Source: Candidatus Coatesiibacteriota bacterium (GTDB lineage Bacteria; RBG-13-66-14). Taken from it: 6,482 bases of DNA. Positions 1-5,220 of this stretch are shown in pieces; positions within the stretch are counted from its first letter, which is position 1, and each line of letters begins with the position of its first letter. Below the pieces are notes generated by a model that ran no database searches, was not told the origin of the DNA, and was given only the letters and a program-made list of their open reading frames with translations. The stretch spans positions 1-6,482 of the forward strand of contig WJMB01000214.1 in the NCBI GenBank assembly GCA_014728185.1. The letters run 5' to 3'. A program made the position numbers and the translations under genes.

Positions 1-99
1 CATATCTTGCTGACAGCAGCAGGAACAGGGTACAGACGAGGATCGTTGCTCGCTTCGTCGCTCCTCCTCGCTTTCTTTCAGTGCTTGTTTGCAGACCAT
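1..99 (-). CDS. 5' end of an unidentified gene, possibly an exported protein; frame uncertain
   Basis: Only the beginning of a minus-strand gene is visible, so the product is unknown. Two frames compete. In one, an ATG at 99-97 sits 5 nt after a perfect Shine-Dalgarno GAGGTGA (105-111) and stays open to the edge (33 codons), but its peptide is charged, then Ser/Cys-rich, and does not look like a normal protein start. In the other frame, codons from position 58 read (T)KRATILVCTLFLLLSARY: a basic KR followed by a hydrophobic stretch, exactly the shape of a signal peptide or membrane anchor. That frame has no ATG, GTG or TTG; its best start is ACG at 58-56, one transition from ATG, placed 4 nt after AGGAGG (63-68) inside GAGGAGGAG (61-69). 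The sequence shows a promoter and several ribosome sites. Export is my inference. A frameshift joining the two frames, or a leader peptide upstream of the real gene, would also fit. Confidence 0.4.
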   Translation of the reverse strand, partial: MVCKQALKESEEERRSEQRSSSVPCSCCCQQDM

Positions 100-161
100 A
101 GGCGTCACCTCGAAAATGTCACTCCTTCGGCATGACTACTACCCGCCGGAATGCTACATAT

Positions 162-190
162 AATATAGCAGCAACTTAACACTCCGGCAA
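162..190 (-). promoter_or_regulatory. Sigma70-type promoter with extended -10 for the left-edge gene
   Basis: On the minus strand, a -35 TTGCCG (185-190, 4 of 6 consensus) is followed by a 17-nt spacer and an extended -10, TG-C-TATATT (TATATT at 162-167, TG at 169-170). Transcription should begin near position 155 and run to the left edge. The -10 lies inside an imperfect inverted repeat, TGCTA (152-156) and TAGCA (166-170), which could serve as an operator, although AT-rich -10 regions produce such symmetry by chance. The leader then contains a four-codon ORF (ATG at 133-131, reading MPKE then TGA) and an AAGGAG at 122-127. The promoter lies beyond the mlaD terminator, which fits a new transcription unit. 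Confidence 0.6.
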
Positions 191-278
191 GATGATTGGC
201 GAAATGAGATGGGCTTGCAAGATGACCAGAAGCTTGCCCGAAGCGTGTTGCGCTGGGAATGTGGCCAGGGCCGGCGCG

Positions 279-325
279 CTTGTTGCCCGCCCGCGCACCC
301 GGGAGGGGCGCGGGCGGCGAGCAAG
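279..325. repeat. GC-rich intergenic palindrome (long hairpin)
   Basis: Two 18-nt arms (279-296 and 308-325) pair at 16 of 18 positions on the plus-strand RNA, counting one G-U pair, with a two-base internal mismatch. The inner 10 bp (CCGCCCGCGC with GCGCGGGCGG) are perfect. Within the loop, CCC (298-300) can pair with GGG (305-307) around a GGGA tetraloop. On the minus-strand RNA the outer arm is weaker. There is no T-run on either side, so it is not a classical intrinsic terminator. It sits between the mlaD terminator and the next promoter. It could be a REP-like palindrome, a back-up transcription block, or a processing site; no second copy is seen in the window. Confidence 0.6.
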
Positions 326-370
326 AAGCGTGACGGCCCGGCGGAATGCCGAAAGCGTCGCTCGGGCGGG

Positions 371-401
371 AAAAAGAAACGGCGCCCCGGGGCGCTGTTT
401 T
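371..401 (-). terminator. Intrinsic terminator after mlaD
   Basis: GCGCCCC (382-388) and GGGGCGC (389-395) form a perfect palindrome, extended by AAAC (377-380) pairing with GTTT (397-400) across a G-T or A-C position. Read on the minus strand, the stem is followed by GTTTCTTTTT (371-380), a good U-tract. It begins about 22 nt downstream of the mlaD stop codon. On the plus strand it ends in TTTT, so it might also stop transcription in the opposite direction, but less efficiently. The tip may fold with a CCGG loop, since the palindrome has no natural loop. This marks the end of the mla transcript. Confidence 0.8.
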
Positions 402-422
402 CTCACTGGTACGCGCAATGGA

Positions 423-1361
423 TTAGAACACGCTCAGGTTGAGATACTCGCGCGGGTTCTCGATGATGGCGTCGAGCAGCTCCTTGGCTTTCTCCAGCGA
501 CTGATTGAGCTCCTCGTAGGTTCGGTCGTCGTAGATCAGCTTGCCGGCGGTACCCTCTCCCGAGGCGATGGCTGCGACGATGTCGTTCAGGTGACTGACC
601 ACGTTGTCGACCTCGGCGGTGATCGACACGACGTGCTCCATGGTCGATTCGATCCGCGGCCCGACGTAGTCCACCACATCCTCGACTTTGGACCCGATGC
701 GGTCCAGCGAGCCGGTGAAACCGGCCACGTCACCGGTGATCATCCGCACGTTGCGCAGGGTGGCCGAAACCTCGGGGGCCGAGAGACGGATCAGGGCGTC
801 GAGCTCGGCGACCATCGAGTCGATGTGGGCCAGGGTGCTCTTGAAGCTGGCCACGGCCTCCTCGTCGAACATCTGGGAGATCTCGGCCAGGGCGTCGCCG
901 ATCTTGACGACGATGCTTCCGGCGGACTCGAAAAGCTCCTCCATCCCCACGGTGGTCTGACCGTAGATCACGCGGCCGGGCTGGACCGCGGGGGAATCCG
1001 GCGAGCCCGGCGAGATGTCGACGTACTTCTCGGCCATCAGGCCCTTGATGCGAATGGCCACCACGGAGTCCTCGCGGACGACTACCTGGTCCTCGAGCCA
1101 GATGACGACCTTGACCTTCAGCTCGTCGGAGTTCTCGGGCCGGTACCACTCGACGCTCTCGACGTTACCGGCGCGCACGCCGGCGTAGAGCACCTTGGCG
1201 TCGGGGACCAGTCCGGCGGCGGAGTCGAAGATCACCGTCAGGGTGTAGCCACCGCGGAAGCAGTCCAGATCGCCCACGCTGAATAGCAGGGCGATGAAGA
1301 CCACCACCGCCAGTACCACGGTGATGCCGACCTTGACCTCGGTTGAGCGTTTTTTGGCCAT
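423..1361 (-). CDS. mlaD: MlaD-type MCE protein, substrate-binding subunit of a phospholipid ABC transporter
   Basis: This 312-residue protein belongs to the MCE/MlaD family, which forms hexameric rings on the periplasmic side of the inner membrane and passes lipid to or from the MlaFE transporter. Residues 1-9 are basic (MAKKRSTEVK), and a single membrane anchor follows at about 10-29. The MCE domain covers about 36-118. Its typical signature is the GLVPDAKVLYAGVRAGNVESV stretch (50-70, here split: GLVPDAKV then LYAGVRAG), ending in GLMAEKYVDISPGSP (107-121). The rest (140-300) is helical with regularly spaced hydrophobic residues, as expected for a coiled tail. The C-terminus GTAGKLIYDD (270-279) and NPREYLNLSVF (302-312) matches a tail common in single-MCE proteins of many Gram-negative phyla. 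The ATG at 1361 is chosen because it gives the standard short basic N-terminus. The purine run AGAGAAG touches the ATG directly, so the ribosome site is poor. The lipid role is known for the family; the transport direction cannot be told here. Confidence 0.93.
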   Translation of the reverse strand: MAKKRSTEVKVGITVVLAVVVFIALLFSVGDLDCFRGGYTLTVIFDSAAGLVPDAKVLYAGVRAGNVESVEWYRPENSDELKVKVVIWLEDQVVVREDSVVAIRIKGLMAEKYVDISPGSPDSPAVQPGRVIYGQTTVGMEELFESAGSIVVKIGDALAEISQMFDEEAVASFKSTLAHIDSMVAELDALIRLSAPEVSATLRNVRMITGDVAGFTGSLDRIGSKVEDVVDYVGPRIESTMEHVVSITAEVDNVVSHLNDIVAAIASGEGTAGKLIYDDRTYEELNQSLEKAKELLDAIIENPREYLNLSVF

Positions 1362-1585
1362 CTTCTCTAGGGTGTTTGGGCGGATTTGCTCAGGTTATTC
1401 TCCGGCGCGGTTGGACAACGTCTCCGGAGCTCATCCAGCCGGCCGCTGAGCCCGGCTTCCCGTTCAATAACCCACGTTATGCACTCGGTAGATAATACTC
1501 GCCAGGCGGCCCGAGTGTTCCCGGCATCGGCAACTGGTTCAATTCTAGTCGACGTCAACACCAATGTTCCGACTGAGACCCGGCA

Positions 1586-1614
1586 ATAATAGCACAGCGC
1601 GGCTGACCGGACCA
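1586..1614 (-). promoter_or_regulatory. Candidate extended -10 promoter for mlaD
   Basis: On the minus strand, TG-C-TATTAT (TATTAT at 1586-1591, TG at 1593-1594) matches an extended -10, with 5 of 6 consensus bases. The -35 position at 17 nt spacing reads TGGTCC (1609-1614), only 3 of 6. It resembles the TG-C-TATATT element of the promoter at 162-190, which gives mild support. The predicted start would be near 1579, about 220 nt upstream of the mlaD ATG, giving a long leader. Confidence 0.4.
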
Positions 1615-1626
1615 GCGGCGCCGGTC
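1605..1626 (-). other. Hairpin 11 nt after the mlaF stop, possible weak terminator
   Basis: GACCGG (1605-1610) and CCGGTC (1621-1626) form a perfect 6-bp stem with a 10-nt loop. There is no immediate T-run on the minus strand; the nearest T-rich bases (CTATTATTG) begin more than 10 nt later. It overlaps the weak -35 of the putative mlaD promoter. It may slow polymerase or protect the mlaF 3' end rather than terminate. Confidence 0.3.
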
Positions 1627-1636
1627 GATCTCGGTG

Positions 1637-2434
1637 CTAAAGGTTGGCCTCTTGGGGTCGCTGCTTGGTGCTGCCCTTGAGGGGATCGATCGGTCCCTCG
1701 GCTCGACCGTTGATGAACTGCTGCACCCGAGGGTCCTCGCAGTCTCGGATCTCCTGATTGGAACCGTCGAAGATGATCCGTCCCTCGTGGAGCATGGCGA
1801 TGCGCTCGGCCGTCTTGTAGGCCGAGTGCATATCGTGGGTTATGATAACCGTCGTCGCGGCGGTGTACTCCTTGGTCTTGTTGATCAGGTCGTTTACAGC
1901 GGCGGCGGTGATGGGGTCCAGCCCCGAGGTCGGCTCGTCGTAGAGGATGATCTCGGGTTCGCCGACCAGGGCCCGGGCCAGCCCGGCGCGTTTCTTCATC
2001 CCCCCGGAAAGCGACGCCGGCATCAGCGGCCCCGTGCCCGGCAGCCCCACCTGGGTCAGCTTCTCCTCGACGATCTCATCGATCTCCTCGGGCGTCTTGT
2101 CCGCGTGGTTGTCGAGAAAGAAGCCCACGTTCTCGCGCACCGTCAGGGAGTCGAACAGGGCCGCAAACTGGAAGACGTAGCCCACCCTGGCACGCACGTG
2201 ATAGAGCTCGCGCAGGTCGGCGGTGTTGATGTGTGTCCCAAGGCACCAAACGTCGCCGTCGGTGGGCATCATCAACCCCAGCACGTGCTTGAGCATCACG
2301 CTCTTGCCCGAGCCCGATCGCCCGATGACCGCCAGGCTCTCGCCGCGGTTAACGCTGAGCTCGACACCGTCGAGCACCACGGTGTCGCCGAAGGCCTTTT
2401 GCAGGTTTTCCAAGCGGATGAGTTCGTCGGTCAT
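1637..2434 (-). CDS. mlaF: MlaF-type ATPase of the phospholipid (MCE) ABC transporter
   Basis: This 265-residue cytoplasmic ATPase drives the MlaE permease by ATP hydrolysis. All ABC motifs are present in order: Walker A GRSGSGKS (38-45, K44), Q-loop VFQF with Q89, signature LSGGM (142-146), Walker B IILYDEPTSGLDP (162-174) with catalytic E167 and the D-loop, and the switch histidine in ITHD (H200). FDSLTVRENVGF after the Q-loop, KKRAGLARAL after the signature, and the tail VQQFINGRAEGP (237-248) are typical of the MlaF/Mkl subfamily and separate it from generic ABC ATPases. Length is normal for the family. The start MTDELIRLENLQKAFG is standard, but the upstream bases (CTTCGACCGCAGAC) contain no Shine-Dalgarno motif, so initiation must use another mechanism or be weak. 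It stands alone between an 822-bp gap on the mlaE side and a 275-bp gap on the mlaD side. Confidence 0.95.
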   Translation of the reverse strand: MTDELIRLENLQKAFGDTVVLDGVELSVNRGESLAVIGRSGSGKSVMLKHVLGLMMPTDGDVWCLGTHINTADLRELYHVRARVGYVFQFAALFDSLTVRENVGFFLDNHADKTPEEIDEIVEEKLTQVGLPGTGPLMPASLSGGMKKRAGLARALVGEPEIILYDEPTSGLDPITAAAVNDLINKTKEYTAATTVIITHDMHSAYKTAERIAMLHEGRIIFDGSNQEIRDCEDPRVQQFINGRAEGPIDPLKGSTKQRPQEANL

Positions 2435-2680
2435 GTCTGCGGTCGAAGGTCGGGGTAATCAGGGGTTCGTTGAACAGCTTGTCATCGGCCAGGGTAATCG
2501 CGCGGGAATCATCACCAGCAATCAGCTTAGCGGGCTGCGGCGCTGGGGTTATGCGGTGGGTTGCTCTTCGAGCGGAACCGTCTCAACTGAACAGAAACTC
2601 GGGATCGTCTGCCGCCTTCGGCACGGTTCGTGATTGTAACCTGCCGATACTAAGCGTGTAGCAGCAGAAGAGTCTGTAAC

Positions 2681-2709
2681 ATTTGAGCAGTGAAAAGTGG
2701 CGACGTCAA
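2681..2709 (-). promoter_or_regulatory. Candidate promoter for mlaF
   Basis: On the minus strand, TTGACG (2704-2709, 5 of 6) is followed after exactly 17 nt by TCAAAT (2681-2686, 4 of 6). Transcription would start near 2674, giving a leader of about 240 nt before the mlaF ATG. A second -10-like TACAAT (2633-2638, 5 of 6) has no good -35. In a 45% GC region such matches arise by chance fairly often, so this is tentative. Confidence 0.35.
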
Positions 2710-2723
2710 GGTGCCTGCTTGAC
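2705..2723. repeat. Inverted repeat GTCAAG-N7-CTTGAC carrying back-to-back -35 boxes
   Basis: GTCAAG (2705-2710) and CTTGAC (2718-2723) are perfect inverted copies separated by 7 nt. The minus-strand -35 TTGACG and a plus-strand TTGACA (2719-2724) each overlap one arm. The plus-strand box has TGGAAT at 18 nt (2743-2748) as a possible -10, but no gene follows on that strand. It may be an operator or merely two chance -35-like sequences. Confidence 0.35.
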
Positions 2724-3170
2724 AATCACTCTAATATCACACTGGAATGCAAAACACGCCCATTCGATTGCCACCCGTTTCATAATTGCATCATTATCAA
2801 GCAATAAGACTGCGCATGGTAGTATCGGTATAGAAGCGCGACACAGCCGGATGACGAATATAACCCTCGGTGAGCATCTCGCTATATGACCTTTTTAGTC
2901 CGATTGCATTCTATTATGCCCAGTGCATTATGGCTCAACTCGTTGTAGCAGAACGGCGCTTGTTGGCGACGCCGGCCCTAACCTGCGCTTCGGACCGTGA
3001 ATTGCCGGAAAGACGACCGCCCCGCCGGTTGATCCTGTAGCTTCTACTAAACAATGCATAACAAGAAGTATTCTGTCGCTGCATTCAGCACCTGGAGCAG
3101 CTAGGCGCTATGTACAGTTTACGCAAAGGGCCAGGCAAGCATCAATAACTAACGACCTGCAGAGGCTCTC

Positions 3171-3187
3171 AGTAATCGCAGATTACT
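3171..3187. other. Perfect 7-bp hairpin in the mlaE-mlaF spacer
   Basis: AGTAATC (3171-3177) and GATTACT (3181-3187) pair perfectly around GCA. There is no T-run on either side, so it is not an intrinsic terminator. It lies about 70 nt downstream of the mlaE stop and could be a protein-binding site or a stabilising 3' structure. Confidence 0.35.
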
Positions 3188-3235
3188 GTTCCCAATAAAC
3201 CAACACCATGCGTCGCCTTCCAGCGCCCCCCCCGG

Positions 3236-3256
3236 CCTGGTCAACCTGAGACCGGG
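3236..3256 (-). other. Hairpin directly abutting the mlaE stop codon
   Basis: CCCGGTC and GACCAGG on the minus strand (3250-3256 and 3236-3242) pair at six of seven positions around a 7-nt loop; CCCGG (3252-3256) could alternatively pair with CCGGG (3231-3235). The stem starts at the base right after the TAA and is followed by G8 rather than a T-run. It may be a weak or Rho-dependent end of the dnaB-alr-mlaE message; no clear intrinsic terminator is present there. Confidence 0.3.
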
Positions 3257-4060
3257 TTAATCGAAAGCGATGAAGAACAGCGTGGTCAGGATCACATCGA
3301 CAATCAGCACGTTGACGGCGCTGACCACCACGGCGGCTGTGGTCGAGCGGCCGACGCCCTCGGCGCCGCCGTGGGTGCTGAAGCCGTAGTAGCAACTGAT
3401 CACGGCGATGACCTGACCGAAGGCGAAGGCTTTGATCAGGCCGCTGACCATGTCCCAGGCGTCGGTCAGCGAGCCGAGTTCGGCGATGTAGATTCCCGGA
3501 TCGACACCGGCCAGCACGATGCAGACGAAGAAGCTGCCCACCTGGGCCACCCCTATGGCCAGGGCGGTCAGCAGCGGTGTCATGATGCTGGCGGCGATGA
3601 CCCGGGGCCCGACCAGGTAGTTGAAGGGATCGCTGGCCAGGGTCTCCAGGGCGTCGATTTGCTCGGTGACGCGCATGGTGCCCAGCTCGGCGGCCATGGC
3701 CGCCCCGACGCGCCCGGCCAGCATGATCGCCGTCAGCACCGGACCCAGTTCCCGGGCGAAGATCACCGAAACCATCCCGCCCACGTAGCCCTCAGCGCCG
3801 AAGAGCTTCAACTGGTTGACCGATTGCAGAGCGATGACGATGCCGGTGAACAGCGCCGTCAGGGTCACCACGGAGATGGACTGCACACCGATGCGGTACA
3901 TCTGCGTCGTGATCAGCTTGCTGCGGGGTAAGTGCCGGAAGGAGCGTCCGACCGCGCGACCGTAGAAGACCAGCATTCCGCCGACGGTCTCCAGCTTGTC
4001 CATCAACCAGCCGCCGATGCTGCCGAAGGCGGCGGATCCGGGCTGTCGGTGTGGGCTCAT
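3257..4060 (-). CDS. mlaE: MlaE-type permease of the phospholipid (MCE) ABC transporter
   Basis: This 267-residue inner-membrane protein is the permease half of the MlaFE lipid transporter, with MlaF bound on the cytoplasmic face and MlaD on the periplasmic face. It carries the family's best-conserved block, ARELGPVLTAIMLAGRVGAA (102-121) continuing through ELGTMRVTEQIDALE (125-139), the region that couples to the ATPase. A second signature, YYGFSTHGGAEGVGRSTTAA (224-243), lies near the C-terminus. Hydrophobic segments fall at about 60-82, 98-120, 152-185, 205-223 and 243-264. An amphipathic N-terminal segment (18-45) is usual. The ATG at 4060 follows the alr TGA by one base (TGAGATG) and has GGGAAG upstream, suggesting translational coupling. 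A second ATG at residue 20 (MDKLETVGG) is also a plausible true start. Length fits the family. mlaF is not adjacent, which is unusual. Confidence 0.95.
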   Translation of the reverse strand: MSPHRQPGSAAFGSIGGWLMDKLETVGGMLVFYGRAVGRSFRHLPRSKLITTQMYRIGVQSISVVTLTALFTGIVIALQSVNQLKLFGAEGYVGGMVSVIFARELGPVLTAIMLAGRVGAAMAAELGTMRVTEQIDALETLASDPFNYLVGPRVIAASIMTPLLTALAIGVAQVGSFFVCIVLAGVDPGIYIAELGSLTDAWDMVSGLIKAFAFGQVIAVISCYYGFSTHGGAEGVGRSTTAAVVVSAVNVLIVDVILTTLFFIAFD

Positions 4061-4061
4061 C

Positions 4062-5207
4062 TCAGCGGCTTCCCAGGTAGTGGCGGGGCACCCGCTCGGA
4101 GAGGGCGCAGGTTACTTCGTAGGGGATGGTCTCCATCCAGCCTGCGGCCTCCTCGACGCGGATGACCTCGCCCGAGTAATCGCGGCCCAGCAGGGTTACC
4201 ACCTCGCCGGGCCGGGCGTTCGGGCAGTTCTCGAGGTCGATCAGGCACATGTCCATGCAGATCACGCCGATGATCGGCCGCCGCCGACCGCGGAAGATCA
4301 CCTCGGCGCGTCCGGTCAGGCTCCGGCGCCAGCCGTCGGCGTAGCCCACGGGCAACACGCCGACCGTGGTTTCGCGCTCCAGGCGGTAGCGCCGGCCGTA
4401 GCTGATGGTGGTCCCGGCGGGCAGCCGCTTGACCACGGCCAGGCGGGCGCGCAGGGTCAGGGCGTTCTGCAGGCCGACCGAGCGGTCGACGTGCTCGCTG
4501 GGGTAGCTGCCGTAGAGGGCCAGGCCGGGTCGGACCATGTCGTAGCGGCTCTCCGGGATGTCCAGGGCGGCGGCGGTGTTGGCGGCGTGACGCAGGCCGG
4601 GCCCCAGGCCGCGCCCGCGCAGCTCGTCGACGACGGCGTCGAAACGGCGGATCTGCTCGCGGGTGAAGCTCTTGTCGGCCCCGTCGGCCAGGGGGAAGTG
4701 GGTCATCAGGCCGCCCAGCTTGACTCCGGGCAGAGCGGCGATCGCGGCGGCCGTCCCGGCGGCCTGGGCGTGCCAGACCCCCAGGCGACCCATGCCCGTA
4801 TCGACCTTGAGATGCACCTCGCGGGGCGGCGCGTTGGCGGCATCCCAACCCCAGTGCTCCAAACGCTCGCTCAAAGCCCGGACGATTGCGAGATCGCTGA
4901 CCGTGGGCGTCAGACCGTACTTGATCACGGCGTCGAGCTCGTCGGGCAGCGGCGAGACCAGGCAGAGGATGGGCAAATCGTAGCCGGCCTGACGCAGCTC
5001 GACGCCCTCGTCGATGAAGCTGACCCCCAGCCAGTCGCACCAGCGGTGGATCTTTTCGACGACCTCCAGCTTGCCGTGGCCGTAAGCGTCGGACTTGACC
5101 ACGGCCATCAGCCTGACCGCCGGTCCGATGCGCTCGCGGACCCGCCGCAGGTTATCCAGGATGACCTGCAGGTCGACCTCGGCCCAGACCGGTCGGTTGG
5201 GGTACAT
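4062..5207 (-). CDS. alr: Alanine racemase
   Basis: This PLP enzyme of 381 residues interconverts L- and D-alanine in the cytoplasm, feeding D-Ala-D-Ala ligase and peptidoglycan synthesis. The cofactor lysine is K38 in AVVKSDAYGHG (35-45). The partner catalytic tyrosine is Y270 in ISYGRRY, with Y289 in VGYADGW exactly 19 residues later, as in the Geobacillus enzyme (Y265/Y284). Also present are R141 in KVDTGMGRLG, R226 in YDMVRPGLALYG (phosphate/cofactor region), M318 in GVICMDM, and Y363 in IPYEV. The N-terminal TIM barrel covers about 1-245 and the C-terminal beta domain 246-381. Nothing essential is missing. The ATG at 5207 starts the usual short N-terminus (RPVWAEVDL). It overlaps no gene, and its ribosome site touches the dnaB stop. 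It sits between dnaB and mlaE and is probably co-transcribed with both. The match to alr is strong; broad amino-acid racemases are less likely given these motifs. Confidence 0.96.
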   Translation of the reverse strand: MYPNRPVWAEVDLQVILDNLRRVRERIGPAVRLMAVVKSDAYGHGKLEVVEKIHRWCDWLGVSFIDEGVELRQAGYDLPILCLVSPLPDELDAVIKYGLTPTVSDLAIVRALSERLEHWGWDAANAPPREVHLKVDTGMGRLGVWHAQAAGTAAAIAALPGVKLGGLMTHFPLADGADKSFTREQIRRFDAVVDELRGRGLGPGLRHAANTAAALDIPESRYDMVRPGLALYGSYPSEHVDRSVGLQNALTLRARLAVVKRLPAGTTISYGRRYRLERETTVGVLPVGYADGWRRSLTGRAEVIFRGRRRPIIGVICMDMCLIDLENCPNARPGEVVTLLGRDYSGEVIRVEEAAGWMETIPYEVTCALSERVPRHYLGSR

Positions 5208-5214
5208 CGCTATT

Positions 5215-5220
5215 CCGCCT
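5215..5220 (-). promoter_or_regulatory. Ribosome binding site of alr overlapping the dnaB stop
   Basis: On the minus strand, AGGCGG (one base from AGGAGG) lies 7 nt before the alr ATG. Its first two bases, A and G, are the last two bases of the dnaB TAG stop (5219-5221). This supports the chosen alr start and suggests that ribosomes ending dnaB help start alr. Confidence 0.6.

Larger units (their letters stand above)
1362..1636. other. 275-bp spacer between mlaF and mlaD
   Basis: No convincing gene lies here. A 65-codon minus-strand reading frame (1367-1564) starts with TTG, lacks a good ribosome site and does not resemble a known protein; it ends 5 nt before the mlaD start, so translational coupling cannot be excluded. 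The spacer contains a perfect 6-bp hairpin just after mlaF, an extended -10 promoter candidate, and a TTGACGTCGAC motif (1547-1557, minus strand) that has no good -10 at the right distance. Such a gap is unusual, because mla genes are generally adjacent; mlaD may have its own promoter. Confidence 0.6.
2435..3256. other. 822-bp spacer between mlaE and mlaF, no convincing gene
   Basis: No reading frame here on either strand looks like a real protein or has a good ribosome site. Hand counting of 2701-2940 gives about 45% GC, against 60-75% in sampled lines of neighbouring genes, so codon-type pressure is absent. The region contains a perfect 7-bp hairpin (3171-3187), an inverted repeat carrying two divergent -35-like boxes (2705-2724), a C8 run (3226-3233), and an 8-bp direct repeat GGGTAATC (2453-2460 and 2492-2499). 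I see no tRNA, no insertion-sequence ends and no recognised riboswitch. The last 150 bp before mlaF are open in one minus-strand frame with no start codon. It could be a long regulatory leader, a small RNA locus, or the decayed remnant of a lost or inserted gene. Confidence 0.65.

Noticed and set aside
159..164. Perfect TATAAT on the plus strand
   Set aside because: No acceptable -35 at 16-18 nt and no plus-strand gene follows; it is the reverse face of the stronger minus-strand -10.
176..418. 80-codon minus-strand frame downstream of mlaD
   Set aside because: It runs through the terminator and the GC palindrome, and its Arg/Pro/Ala-rich peptide reflects base composition.
192..1286. Long plus-strand open frame antisense to mlaD
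   Set aside because: It mirrors mlaD, whose G/C-ending codons suppress stops on the other strand. The peptide is His/Asp/Gly-rich with no domain, and mlaD has clear family motifs.
1547..1557. TTGACGTCGAC upstream of mlaD as a -35 box
   Set aside because: It shares TTGACGTCG with the region upstream of mlaF, but no -10-like hexamer lies at 16-18 nt, so I do not call it a promoter.
1367..1564. 65-codon minus-strand frame just upstream of mlaD
   Set aside because: TTG start, weak ribosome site, codon endings unlike the neighbouring genes and no recognisable domain. Kept only as a remote leader-ORF possibility in the spacer entry.
2223..2633. Plus-strand frame antisense to the start of mlaF, extending into the spacer
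   Set aside because: Most of it is the reverse of the Walker A region of mlaF; the part in the spacer has no recognisable domain or ribosome site.
2683..2889. 68-codon plus-strand frame in the mlaE-mlaF spacer
   Set aside because: It begins with TTG, has no ribosome site, and its possible promoter lies inside the frame rather than upstream. Length is within chance for this composition.
4057..5040. 327-codon minus-strand frame overlapping alr
   Set aside because: It is the same strand as alr but in another frame and extremely Arg/Pro-rich, typical of an off-frame reading in high-GC DNA.
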